Origin: Chryseobacterium gilvum
GTDB taxonomy: Bacteria > Bacteroidota > Bacteroidia > Flavobacteriales > Weeksellaceae
Direction: 5' to 3'
NCBI RefSeq assembly: GCF_025628965.1
Contig: NZ_JAOTEN010000002.1
Location: 434,001-498,000, forward strand
Length of the DNA stretch: 64,000 nucleotides
Positions 52,796 through 60,409 of this stretch are shown piece after piece. The translations under genes and the position numbers were made by a program. Position 1 is the first letter of the stretch, and every line of letters starts with the position of its first letter. Under the pieces are notes generated by a model that saw only the letters and a list, made by a program, of their open reading frames with translations, made no database searches and was not told the origin of the DNA.

Positions 52796-53566
52796 ATGGA
52801 AGAAAGCAGACTGGTAATTATTTTTACAGTGACGCTGCTGATCATTGTTCTAACGATGATTTTCGTGTACGTTATTTTCATTCGTAAAAAGACCACACTG
52901 TTGATTGCGCAAAAAGAGAAAGACATGCGTTTTGAAAGAGAATTGGCGACTTCTCAGGTAGAAATGAAAGAGCAGACGCTCAATTACATCGGGCAGGAGC
53001 TGCATGACGATCTGGGACAGAAACTTTCTGTGGTCCGCTTAAGGCAAAATCAGCTTATCGCCAAACTTCAAAATAATGAAAAAGAAGAGCTGAGCGAGCT
53101 GAATGAATTACTCGGAGAATGCATTCAGGACATCAGAAACTTATCCAAAACATTAATTACAGAGCAGATTATTCATTTTGGATTGGTAGAATCTATTGAA
53201 AGGGAAATTCAGAGAATACAGAAATTGCGTTTGCTTACCATTGAGTTGATGACCCGGAAGAATGATATTGATATTTCTCCAAAGCACGGTCTGATTCTTT
53301 TCCGGATCATTCAGGAAAGCATCAATAATATTTTAAAGCACTCCGGAGCTAAAAATGTAACCATACAACTGGAAGATGATCAGGAAGCACTTAAAATCAC
53401 TATTTCGGATAATGGAAAAGGTTTTAATACCAAAAGCATGAAAGACGGTTCCGGGCTGAAAAATATGGAAGTGAGGGCAAAACTGATTCATGCAGAATTT
53501 TCTATTGAATCAAAATTAAAAGAAGGAACAAAAACCTTAATCATATACCACAAAAACGTATCATGA
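52796..53566 (+). CDS. Sensor histidine kinase (NarL/DegS type, HisKA_3)
   Basis: The 256 residues include one N-terminal TM helix (about 8-28), a coiled-coil linker, a HisKA_3 domain with phosphoacceptor His70 in IGQELHDDLGQKLSVVRL, and a HATPase_c domain (N-box QESINNILKHSGAKN, G-box SDNGKGFNTKSM, then GSGLKNMEVRA). There is no periplasmic sensory domain, so the signal must come from a partner such as the 7TM protein. The stop overlaps the response regulator start (ATGA). Confidence 0.93.
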   Translation: MEESRLVIIFTVTLLIIVLTMIFVYVIFIRKKTTLLIAQKEKDMRFERELATSQVEMKEQTLNYIGQELHDDLGQKLSVVRLRQNQLIAKLQNNEKEELSELNELLGECIQDIRNLSKTLITEQIIHFGLVESIEREIQRIQKLRLLTIELMTRKNDIDISPKHGLILFRIIQESINNILKHSGAKNVTIQLEDDQEALKITISDNGKGFNTKSMKDGSGLKNMEVRAKLIHAEFSIESKLKEGTKTLIIYHKNVS

Positions 53567-54207
53567 AAACAATTCCCATTGCTATTGTAGACGATCATAC
53601 TTTAATGTCAAAAGCATTAGAAAATATGATTGCGGAAAACCCGAAATATCATGTGGTGATGAATCAGCCGAATGGAGAAGATTTTATCACCGGACTGGAA
53701 AAGAGTTCCGAGCTTCCCGCAGTGGTTTTGATGGATATTAATATGCCGTATAAAAACGGAATAGAAACTACAGAATGGCTCACGGAAAACCATCCCGATA
53801 TCAAAGTAATTGCACTTACGATGGAAGATGATGAGAAAGTACTGATAAAAATGCTGAAAGCAGGCGCAAAAGGATATTTGCTGAAAGATATGCAGCCTTC
53901 TGTTCTTTTTCAGGCCATTGATACGGTTTTTGAAAAAGGAAGTTTCTACACCGATTTTGTAGCTCAAAAACTGCTGAAAATGCAGACTGAAGATGTAAAA
54001 AACGCTTCATTGCTTTCAGATTTAAAAGAGCGGGAAAAAGAATTTATTAAGTTGGCGTGCAGTGAGCTTACTTACAAAGAAATCGCCGACAAAATGTGTC
54101 TGAGCCCTAAAACCATCGATGGTTACAGAGATTCTGTTTTTGTGAAATTAGAAATAAAAAACAGAGTCGGTCTCGTGCTCTTTGCTTTAAAACATCATTT
54201 ATGCTGA
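53563..54207 (+). CDS. Response regulator, NarL/LuxR type
   Basis: The 214 residues carry a receiver domain (about 3-120) with acidic pair Asp10-Asp11, phosphoacceptor Asp58 in VVLMDINMP, and the conserved Lys in GYLLKD. A LuxR-type HTH follows (about 148-212): LKEREKEFIKLACSELTYKEIADKMCLSPKTIDGYR. Overlapping start with the kinase gene shows a cognate pair. The G/C dyads in its own promoter and in the metacaspase promoter are candidate targets. Confidence 0.93.
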   Translation: MKTIPIAIVDDHTLMSKALENMIAENPKYHVVMNQPNGEDFITGLEKSSELPAVVLMDINMPYKNGIETTEWLTENHPDIKVIALTMEDDEKVLIKMLKAGAKGYLLKDMQPSVLFQAIDTVFEKGSFYTDFVAQKLLKMQTEDVKNASLLSDLKEREKEFIKLACSELTYKEIADKMCLSPKTIDGYRDSVFVKLEIKNRVGLVLFALKHHLC

Positions 54208-54245
54208 TTAATCATTAATTCTAAGCATAATCCTTTTTGAAATTC

Positions 54246-54271
54246 AAACCTTACCAATTTTGGTGAGGTTT
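54246..54271 (+). terminator. Terminator of the two-component operon
   Basis: Stem AAACCTTACC/GGTGAGGTTT (one G-T pair) with a 6-base loop, followed by TTTTTTG, 38 bp after the stop. It separates the protease genes as their own transcript. Confidence 0.85.
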
Positions 54272-54294
54272 TTTTGTGCTTTAAAATGCAATAA

Positions 54295-54338
54295 AGGTGT
54301 TTTTCCTGCTACAAAAACAGGTGTTCTCCTCTGTTTTC
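54295..54338 (+). promoter_or_regulatory. Two tandem GGTG-TTyTy-CCT motifs upstream of the metacaspase gene
   Basis: AGGTGTTTTTCCTGC at 54295-54309 and AGGTGTTCTCCTCTG at 54319-54333 start 24 bp apart and resemble the GGGGTTTTTCCCC dyad of the two-component promoter. The second is followed 14 bp later (start to start) by TTTTC and, 16 bp further, by a weak -7 element GAATTTTG at 54355-54362. The geometry is close to that at 51499-51542. Confidence 0.4.
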
Positions 54339-54383
54339 AAACTCATGAAAGTCAGAATTTTGTCATGTAAAATTAAAGTTACA

Positions 54384-54417
54384 GGCAGAACCCGAAAAGC
54401 CTAAAGAGTAGGGAAAC
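54384..54417 (+). promoter_or_regulatory. Shared leader element, copy 1 (metacaspase gene)
   Basis: GGCAGAACCCGAAAAGCC (54384-54401) followed after 1 base by AAAGAGTAGG (54403-54412) and GAAAC. The same two blocks lie before the serine protease gene. It ends about 21 bases before the start codon, too far for ordinary ribosome binding. GGC and GCC at the ends of the first block could pair in RNA. Confidence 0.6.
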
Positions 54418-54433
54418 TTAAAAAACAATTACC

Positions 54434-55279
54434 ATGAAAAAAGCATTAATTGTAGGAATTAACGATTACGCTCCCATCGGTTCCGGTGGTCCGGATCTCA
54501 ATGGTTGTGTCAATGATGCGCGTGATATGGCAAACACTTTAGTAATTTGTGGTTTTGCACCTGCGCAGATCAGAATCTTAACCAACCAGAATGCTACAAG
54601 AGCCAATATTTTAAAATATTTAAAATCTTTGGTCAACAATAGTGTTAAAGGAGATTCTCTTGTACTTTATTATTCCGGTCACGGAACGAGAGTGGCCAAC
54701 ATCGGAGCAGATCTGGAAATTGACGGACTGGATGAAGCCATCTGTCCGCACGATTACGCAAGTGAAGGCGTTATCCGTGATGATGATTTTAAAACAGTTT
54801 TAAGCAAATTAAAATCAGGAGTAAACCTCGAGGTTATTTTCGATTGCTGCCATTCCGGAACAGGGACAAGAAAGATGGATCTAGCTTTGGATATGGATTT
54901 TTCTTACGAAGCGGCGCGTTTTATACCTCCGATGCTGGAAGATGAATTTTATATGACATACGCAAATGAAATTCCATTATCCAAAAATTCTACAAAAGAA
55001 ACGTTTACAACGAAAGCTTTAGTTCCTGTTGCAGGGCTGAATCACACGTTATGGGCTGCATCCAAAGACAATCAGGTTTCCATGGAGGGAAATATAAGTG
55101 GACAGATAAGAGGGTATTTCACCTATCATCTCTGTAAGATACTTCGTGCTACCAACGGAAATATCGTCAGAAAAACACTCGACAAGCAGATTGCTGTTGC
55201 TTTAACGGCAATGGGAGCTGCGCAGATTAATCAGACAGAAAGCATTACCGCAGAATTTTCACAGAAAATATTTTTATAA
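54434..55279 (+). CDS. Caspase-family (metacaspase-like, C14) protease
   Basis: Cysteine protease of 281 residues. The N-terminus enters the fold directly (KKALIVGINDYAP, DLNGCVNDARDMANTL). Catalytic His83 lies in LYYSGHGTRV and catalytic Cys139 in VIFDCCHSGTGT. The p20-like region ends at about 145; an insert of about 70 residues leads to the p10-like strands (LWAASKDNQVSM, GYFTYHLCKIL). The Asp-rich S1 surroundings fit Arg/Lys specificity as in metacaspases; this is inferred from the family. No signal peptide or TM helix, so cytosolic. The serine protease gene follows after 63 bp. Confidence 0.88.
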   Translation: MKKALIVGINDYAPIGSGGPDLNGCVNDARDMANTLVICGFAPAQIRILTNQNATRANILKYLKSLVNNSVKGDSLVLYYSGHGTRVANIGADLEIDGLDEAICPHDYASEGVIRDDDFKTVLSKLKSGVNLEVIFDCCHSGTGTRKMDLALDMDFSYEAARFIPPMLEDEFYMTYANEIPLSKNSTKETFTTKALVPVAGLNHTLWAASKDNQVSMEGNISGQIRGYFTYHLCKILRATNGNIVRKTLDKQIAVALTAMGAAQINQTESITAEFSQKIFL

Positions 55280-55286
55280 AATCATT

Positions 55287-55324
55287 GGCGGAATCCGAAA
55301 AGCCATCCAAAGAGTAGGAAAAAC
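55287..55324 (+). promoter_or_regulatory. Shared leader element, copy 2 (serine protease gene)
   Basis: GGCGGAATCCGAAAAGCC (55287-55304) differs from copy 1 at only two of 18 bases. It is followed after 4 bases by an identical AAAGAGTAGG (55309-55318) and AAAAAC. It lies 24 bases before the start codon, inside the 63-bp gap between the two protease genes. Confidence 0.6.
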
Positions 55325-55342
55325 GATTAAACACCAATAATC

Positions 55343-56350
55343 ATGTCTAATACTGAAAACAACAACCCAATGACGGCTGAAGAAGTTTTAAAACTAAAAA
55401 CCATCAAAGCCAAATCAGCTGAGAAATCAGCCAATTTAAAATTAATCGATAAAGATCCGGAAATGGAAATGATCGACGGAAGATCTTTTCCTAAAGGAAT
55501 GAAATCTGTAGGAATTACAAGGGAAGAAAAATCCGGAGACCAGGAAATTACGGAGACCGACTATTTCTACCCCACTCATGCAGATTTTGAATATCAACCA
55601 AAATTAGAACCCAGAAAAGACCGCAAACCGAAATTTATTGAAAGAGAAACTTTTCTTACCCTTGAAGGGGCAAAAACGATATTCGGACCGGATCAAAGAA
55701 AAGTATTCAATTCCACCGCCTATCCTTGGCGTTGCGTAGGAAGAGTAGAAAGCCCTTTAGGAATTGCAAGCGGCATAATGATTGGGCCAAGACACCTTTT
55801 GACCTGCTCACACATTATAGACTGGAAACCCAATAATCAAACCGGCTGGTTAAAATTTACTCCGATGTATTACAACGGAAGCGCTCCTTACGGAACAGCA
55901 TGGGGAATTCAAACCTATTACAAGCATAAAGTTGCCGGTCCTACCATTGATGGTACAGAAGTGCAGTTTGATTATGTGGTAGTCGTTTTAGACCGCCCGA
56001 TCGGAAACAGTACGGGTTGGCTCGGTGCAAAATCCTACTCAGATTCTTGGGATGGGCAAGCTTCTTTCACGCACGCCGGTTATCCTGCAGATTTAACGGG
56101 AACACAAAGACCAACCTATCAAACAGGAATTGCTCTTGACGGAGATTTCTGGAGTGCAGATGATAACGAAAGCATCAATCACCAGGCAGATATTTGGCCC
56201 GGACAAAGCGGAGGTCCATTCTGGGCATATTGGAACGGCGCACCCTATGCGGTCGCTACTCAAAGTGCACATAATCCGAGTATTAATTTTGCAAGCGGAG
56301 GTTCAGATTTAGTAGGTCTCGTGATACGGGCGAGAAATGAATATCCTTAG
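55343..56350 (+). CDS. Trypsin/V8-like serine protease with N-terminal extension, cytosolic
   Basis: Chymotrypsin-fold protease of 335 residues with a complete triad: His157 in LLTCSHIID, Asp210 in QFDYVVVVLD and Ser289 in GQSGGPFW. The protease domain starts at about 112 (IFGPDQRKVFNSTAYPWRCVGRV), close to V8/glutamyl endopeptidase starts. Before it lies a polar, Lys/Glu-rich region of about 110 residues that could be a propeptide. No signal peptide is present, unusual for this family. The residue before Ser289 is Gln, not Asp, so trypsin-type activation by a new N-terminus is not expected. Its pairing with a metacaspase suggests a two-protease cassette. Confidence 0.87.
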   Translation: MSNTENNNPMTAEEVLKLKTIKAKSAEKSANLKLIDKDPEMEMIDGRSFPKGMKSVGITREEKSGDQEITETDYFYPTHADFEYQPKLEPRKDRKPKFIERETFLTLEGAKTIFGPDQRKVFNSTAYPWRCVGRVESPLGIASGIMIGPRHLLTCSHIIDWKPNNQTGWLKFTPMYYNGSAPYGTAWGIQTYYKHKVAGPTIDGTEVQFDYVVVVLDRPIGNSTGWLGAKSYSDSWDGQASFTHAGYPADLTGTQRPTYQTGIALDGDFWSADDNESINHQADIWPGQSGGPFWAYWNGAPYAVATQSAHNPSINFASGGSDLVGLVIRARNEYP

Positions 56351-56370
56351 ACATCACTTTGTTATAAGAG

Positions 56371-56400
56371 AGAGTCTGGTTTTTGAAATCAGGCTCTTTT
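56371..56400. terminator. Terminator between the serine protease and GNAT genes
   Basis: Stem of 12 pairs (AGAGTCTGGTTT with AAATCAGGCTCT, two G-T pairs) and a 3-base loop, followed by TTTAATTT; convergent genes. Confidence 0.82.
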
Positions 56401-56451
56401 AATTTAAAATAAAACAGTACCTGTAAAAAGTGCTGTTCAATAGTGATTAAA

Positions 56452-56901
56452 TTATTTCCTAAACATTTCCGTATGCGGAATATTATCTTCAAGATATTTT
56501 TTTCCGGTATCTTCAAATCCAAATCCTGAATAAAATCTTAAAAGGTAATCCTGTGCTGAAATTCTTATTTCAGAAGTATGAAAACGGTTTTCAATCGTTT
56601 CAACAGCGTATTGAATCAGCTGTTTGCCTATGCTTTTTCCCCGTCCTTTCTCTGTTGTTAAAACTCTTCCGATTGAAGTTTCAGGATATTTGATGCCTTT
56701 ATTAAAAATTCTGCAATACGCTAAAACATTATTTTCCCGCTCTGCCCAAATATGTATTGCCTGTCGATCATATCCGTCAAGATCATGATACGGACAGTTT
56801 TGTTCCACTACAAAAACATCTATTCTTGCTTTTATAATTTCATAAAGTTCAGAAGTTGTGATTTCTTCAAAACTTTTTATTTTCCAGATCATATTACTCA
56901 T
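56452..56901 (-). CDS. GNAT family N-acetyltransferase, ElaA-like
   Basis: The 149 residues follow ElaA: WKIKSFEEITTSELYEIIKARIDVFVVEQNCPYHDLDGYD at the start, then the acetyl-CoA loop SIGRVLTTEKGRGKSIGKQLIQYA, and FYSGFGFEDTGKKYLEDNIPHTEM. Substrate unknown. The start overlaps the stop of engB by 8 bp, so the two genes form an operon. Confidence 0.87.
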   Translation of the reverse strand: MSNMIWKIKSFEEITTSELYEIIKARIDVFVVEQNCPYHDLDGYDRQAIHIWAERENNVLAYCRIFNKGIKYPETSIGRVLTTEKGRGKSIGKQLIQYAVETIENRFHTSEIRISAQDYLLRFYSGFGFEDTGKKYLEDNIPHTEMFRK

Positions 56902-57517
56902 TAAAGGTCACACTGTTATTAGCCAGAAACTCATTTGTTTTTTGAATGAAGCTTAAAATTTCGTCAGTTCCCGTTTTCTTTTCGGCCGATGTTACATAGA
57001 TTTCAGGAAGGTCTTCCCAAGTCTTGTGCAGTTCAGCTTTGTAATCTTCTACATTTTTTATGGCAATATTGGGTTTCAGCTTGTCGGCTTTTGTAAAAAC
57101 AATCGAAAATGGCACACCGCTTTCTCCGCACCACTGGATGAATTCCAGATCAATATTTTGCGGGCTGTGACGGGCATCGATCAAAACAAAAAGATTGACA
57201 AGATTGTTTCTGTTTAAAATATAATTGTTGATCAGTTTCTCAAAGTCTCTTCTCATTACTTTTGAAACCTTTGCGTAGCCATATCCCGGTAAATCGGTGA
57301 GGTACCAGCTCTCATTGATGATAAAATGATTGATCAGCTGGGTTTTTCCCGGGGTTCCTGACGTTTTTGCCAGATCTTTCCGGTTCAGCATTGCATTAAT
57401 CAATGACGACTTCCCTACGTTTGAGCGTCCGATAAAAGCATATTCAGGCATCGTTCCTTCCGGGCATTCCTGCCATTTTCCGCTGCTTTTTACAAACTCC
57501 GCTGTTTTTATGACCAT
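56894..57517 (-). CDS. engB: Ribosome biogenesis GTPase EngB (YihA/YsxC)
   Basis: GTPase of the TrmE-Era-like group needed for 50S subunit assembly. The 207 residues carry G1 GRSNVGKSSLINA at about 29-41, G3 DLPGYGYAKVSK, G4 TKADK, and the KLINNYILNRNNLVNLFVLIDARH segment. Standard length. Confidence 0.95.
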   Translation of the reverse strand: MVIKTAEFVKSSGKWQECPEGTMPEYAFIGRSNVGKSSLINAMLNRKDLAKTSGTPGKTQLINHFIINESWYLTDLPGYGYAKVSKVMRRDFEKLINNYILNRNNLVNLFVLIDARHSPQNIDLEFIQWCGESGVPFSIVFTKADKLKPNIAIKNVEDYKAELHKTWEDLPEIYVTSAEKKTGTDEILSFIQKTNEFLANNSVTFNE

Positions 57518-57540
57518 TTTCTCTTGATTTATTTAGAAAT

Positions 57541-57567
57541 AAACCATTAAGAATTTCTTAATGGTTT
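57541..57567 (-). terminator. Terminator of the alpha/beta hydrolase gene
   Basis: Perfect 12-bp inverted repeat AAACCATTAAGA/TCTTAATGGTTT with a 3-base loop, 10 bp after the hydrolase stop and before engB. Confidence 0.8.
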
Positions 57568-57576
57568 ACAATTAAT

Positions 57577-58338
57577 TTATATTTTATCTTTTACCCAGTT
57601 GTACAGAATTTCGTTAAATTCATCTGGTTTTTCCATCATCGCGGCATGCCCGCATTGATCAATCCAGAAAAGATCAGAATTTGGAATGAATTTATGCATG
57701 TCAACAGCCACTTCCGGTGGAGTTACATTGTCTTGCTTTCCCCATATCAGACAGGTCGGGCGCAGAATTTTGGGAAGATCATGCAGCATATTGTGTTTGA
57801 TGGCGCTTCTTGCGAGCATTACGGTTTTAATCCCTTTCATGCGGTCATTCACTACACTGAATACTTCGTTTACGAGCTCATCCGTGGCAACAGCAGGATC
57901 ATAAAACACTTCTTCTGCCTTCTTTCTGATGTAGGAACGGTCATTTTTCCGTGGAAAGCTGTCTCCAAATGCTCTTTCATATAATCCTGAACTTCCTGTT
58001 AAGACTAAATTCTGAACCAGATCCGGCCTTGCCAATGTTAAAATAAGCCCCACATGGCCACCCATAGAATTTCCTACAATAGTTACCGGTGCAGAAATTT
58101 CACTTTCGATGAATTTGATTACATACTTTGCAATGGTGGTAAGATTGGTATTGAGTACAGGCAAATCATAAATAGGCAATTGTGGCACATAGACTTTAAA
58201 CCCTTTTTCTGAAAAGAAATTTACCATCTTGTCAAAATTGCTCAACCCACCCATTAAGCCGTGCAAAAGCACAAGCGGATGTCCTTCTCCAGCTTCAATG
58301 AAGGTATATTTCTTATCTTTTTTTGTACTAAATATCAT
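57577..58338 (-). CDS. Alpha/beta fold hydrolase
   Basis: The 253 residues have the nucleophile elbow VGNSMGGHVG with Ser91, the oxyanion segment LLHGLMGG at about 24-31, the acid in IWGKQDNVTPPE and the catalytic His in IDQCGHAAMMEKP, all in the right order. The sequence resembles MhpC-like esterases or C-C hydrolases. Substrate unknown. No signal peptide. Confidence 0.87.
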   Translation of the reverse strand: MIFSTKKDKKYTFIEAGEGHPLVLLHGLMGGLSNFDKMVNFFSEKGFKVYVPQLPIYDLPVLNTNLTTIAKYVIKFIESEISAPVTIVGNSMGGHVGLILTLARPDLVQNLVLTGSSGLYERAFGDSFPRKNDRSYIRKKAEEVFYDPAVATDELVNEVFSVVNDRMKGIKTVMLARSAIKHNMLHDLPKILRPTCLIWGKQDNVTPPEVAVDMHKFIPNSDLFWIDQCGHAAMMEKPDEFNEILYNWVKDKI

Positions 58339-58562
58339 AAAGTTGCTCTAATAAAGCATTGCAAAAATACAAATTATACACCAAAAATATTTTGATCTCT
58401 CTAATTTAAAATAAAAATAATATAATAATGCTTTTCGGGCTTTAATTTTTAAAATTCTTTTTATTATGGGATGAATACGATGTTATTTAAAATATTTTAA
58501 ATCAGTTCGTTAACAGCTAGTAAACGTCATTCGGATAAAACTTATTAACATTAAGTCAAAAA

Positions 58563-58577
58563 GTGGGAAAAAGTGGG
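58563..58577 (+). promoter_or_regulatory. MraZ-binding repeats upstream of mraZ
   Basis: GTGGG at 58563-58567 and again at 58573-58577, separated by AAAAA, give the 10-bp period known for MraZ binding (GTGGGN5 repeats). They lie 21 bp upstream of the -7 element, suited to autoregulation of the dcw cluster. Confidence 0.75.
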
Positions 58578-58597
58578 AGGTTTTAGAATTTTTTGTA

Positions 58598-58605
58598 TAA
58601 TTTTG
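58598..58605 (+). promoter_or_regulatory. -7 promoter element of the dcw cluster
   Basis: TAATTTTG matches TAnnTTTG. Only 6 bp separate it from the mraZ ATG, implying a leaderless or nearly leaderless transcript. Confidence 0.6.
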
Positions 58606-58611
58606 TCCCAA

Positions 58612-59070
58612 ATGAGAAATTTCATTGGAACATATGAGTGTAAAATAGACGACAAAGGTCGCCTTAAAGTACCGTCATCGCTAATCAAGCAGATGGAAAA
58701 CTTTGAGGATAAAACCTTTGTGGTAAAGCGCTCCGTGTTTCAGCCTTGCCTGGAAGTCTATCCTATGAAAGTATGGGATAAGCTGATGGAAAAAATCAAT
58801 AAGCTCAACAGGTTCATTAAGAAAAATGCCGATTTTATAAGAATGTTTACGGCAGGTGTAAAAACAGTAGAGCTCGACAGCGCAGGAAGACTGCAGATTT
58901 CAAAAGATCTTACCCATTTTGCAGATTTAACGAAAGAAATTGTGATTACAAGTGCAGGAGAGCTTTTTGAAATCTGGGATAAAGATGCTTACGAAGGAGT
59001 AATTGCTATTAATGAGGAAGATTTTGCCAGTCTTGCGGAAGATGTAATGGGCACTTTGAGTGAAGAATAA
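58612..59070 (+). CDS. mraZ: Transcriptional regulator MraZ
   Basis: AbrB-like DNA-binding regulator of the division and cell-wall cluster. The start is placed at ATG 58612, giving 152 residues beginning MRNFIGTYECKIDDKGRLKVPSSL, the standard start; the frame is open 13 codons further up, but that part lies on the promoter. Two swapped-hairpin domains are present: DDKGRLKVP near the N-terminus and VELDSAGRLQISKDL at about 85-99. Two GTGGG boxes upstream indicate autoregulation. First gene of the dcw cluster. Confidence 0.93.
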   Translation: MRNFIGTYECKIDDKGRLKVPSSLIKQMENFEDKTFVVKRSVFQPCLEVYPMKVWDKLMEKINKLNRFIKKNADFIRMFTAGVKTVELDSAGRLQISKDLTHFADLTKEIVITSAGELFEIWDKDAYEGVIAINEEDFASLAEDVMGTLSEE

Positions 59071-59093
59071 TAAACTAAACGCAATATTAAAGA

Positions 59094-59987
59094 ATGTATC
59101 ACAACCCTGTTTTACTGAAACAAAGTGTAGATGATTTGGTGACAAATCCTGACGGAATCTATGTGGACTGCACGTTTGGAGGAGGAGGGCATTCTAAAGA
59201 AATCATCAGCAGACTTTCAGAAAAAGGAAAGCTATACGCGTTTGATCAGGATCTTGATGCGTTGAAAAATACGCTCGATGACATGAGATTTACCCTTATC
59301 AATCAGAATTTCAGGTTCCTGGAAAACTCCCTGTTAATGTACGGAGTTGCAAAAGTAGACGGGGTTTTGGCAGATCTTGGCGTTTCTTCTCACCAGTTTG
59401 ATCAGGCAGAAAGAGGGTTTTCTACCAGAAGCGATGCGCCTTTGGATATGAGAATGAATGTAATGCAGAGTCTTGATGCCAAAAAGGTGATCAATGAATA
59501 TGAAGAAGAGGCTCTTGCAGATATTTTTTATTACTACGGAGAATTAAGAGAAGCCCGGAAACTGGCCAGAGATATTATTCATCATAGAAAGAATAAAAGC
59601 ATCAACACAACGGAAGACCTGAAAAAACTGTTCAGTTTTTTGCCGCCGCATAAAGTAAATAAATTTTATGCACAGCTGTTTCAGGCTATCAGAATTGAAG
59701 TCAATCAGGAGCTTGAGGTTTTAAAAGAAATGCTGGTGCAGTCTTACAATGTTTTGAAGCCGGGCGGAAGACTGGTGGTGATCTCTTATCACTCTCTAGA
59801 AGACCGCTTGGTAAAGAGATTTTTAAAAAATGGAATGTTTGAAGGCGAGCCGGCAAGAGATATTTTCGGGAATTATCAAAAAACTTTTGAGCTTGTTAAA
59901 AGTAAAGCAATAATACCTGACAATAAAGAGATTGAAGAAAACTCAAGAGCAAGAAGTGCTAAAATGAGAACAGGAATAAAGTTATAA
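59094..59987 (+). CDS. rsmH: 16S rRNA (cytosine(1402)-N4)-methyltransferase
   Basis: Methylates N4 of C1402 in 16S rRNA, the same nucleotide whose ribose is methylated by RsmI (also in this window). The 297 residues show YHNPVLLKQSVDDLV, SAM motif VDCTFGGGGHSKEI, GVLADLGVSSHQFDQAERGFS, and GGRLVVISYHSLEDRLVKRF. Second gene of the dcw cluster. Confidence 0.96.
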   Translation: MYHNPVLLKQSVDDLVTNPDGIYVDCTFGGGGHSKEIISRLSEKGKLYAFDQDLDALKNTLDDMRFTLINQNFRFLENSLLMYGVAKVDGVLADLGVSSHQFDQAERGFSTRSDAPLDMRMNVMQSLDAKKVINEYEEEALADIFYYYGELREARKLARDIIHHRKNKSINTTEDLKKLFSFLPPHKVNKFYAQLFQAIRIEVNQELEVLKEMLVQSYNVLKPGGRLVVISYHSLEDRLVKRFLKNGMFEGEPARDIFGNYQKTFELVKSKAIIPDNKEIEENSRARSAKMRTGIKL

Positions 59988-60043
59988 CAGATAAATAATT
60001 GATCAACGATGTTGCATTCATAATCTTAATCAATAATAAAATC

Positions 60044-60409
60044 GTGGCAAAGAAACCAACATACCGTCCTCAGAAGAAACTCACTTTTATAGATATTATA
60101 AAAGGAAATTTCCTGAATCGTGATGAGTTGAAAACCCACTACAAATTTTTCCTGTTGATTTTTGTACTCATGATGGCCATGATCTTTACCAATCATTTAG
60201 TCAATAAAAAAATTAAAATTGTAAATGCCCTCAAAGAGCAGACAGAAGAATATAAATCCAGAAATGCCTACGCGCAAAGTAAGCTGATCAAAGTAAAAAT
60301 GGAATCTGAACTGGGGAAAGAAGTTGCCGCCGATTCTTTAATGACGTTAGAAAGCCATCCTCACAAACTCTTAATAAAATTAGACAGTACAGATGCAAAA
60401 GCAAAATGA
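60044..60409 (+). CDS. ftsL: FtsL-like cell division protein
   Basis: Small bitopic membrane protein of the divisome, Bacteroidota type. The GTG at 60044 is chosen as start, giving 121 residues (AKKPTYRPQKKLTFIDIIKG after the initiator); an upstream TTG is less likely. A TM helix lies at about 37-57 (FFLLIFVLMMAMIFTNHLV), followed by a periplasmic coiled coil. Position between rsmH and ftsI and the topology support FtsL; sequence alone is weak. It overlaps ftsI by 17 bp. Confidence 0.8.
   Translation: MAKKPTYRPQKKLTFIDIIKGNFLNRDELKTHYKFFLLIFVLMMAMIFTNHLVNKKIKIVNALKEQTEEYKSRNAYAQSKLIKVKMESELGKEVAADSLMTLESHPHKLLIKLDSTDAKAK

Noticed and set aside
54434-56350. Assigning the protease pair to a named anti-phage system
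   Set aside because: No STAND ATPase, TPR-CHAT, gasdermin, nucleotide cyclase or TIR partner is adjacent, so no described system can be named from sequence alone.
57541-57567. Perfect 12-bp inverted repeat as an operator for engB
   Set aside because: Its position just after the hydrolase stop with A/T flanks is better explained as a terminator.
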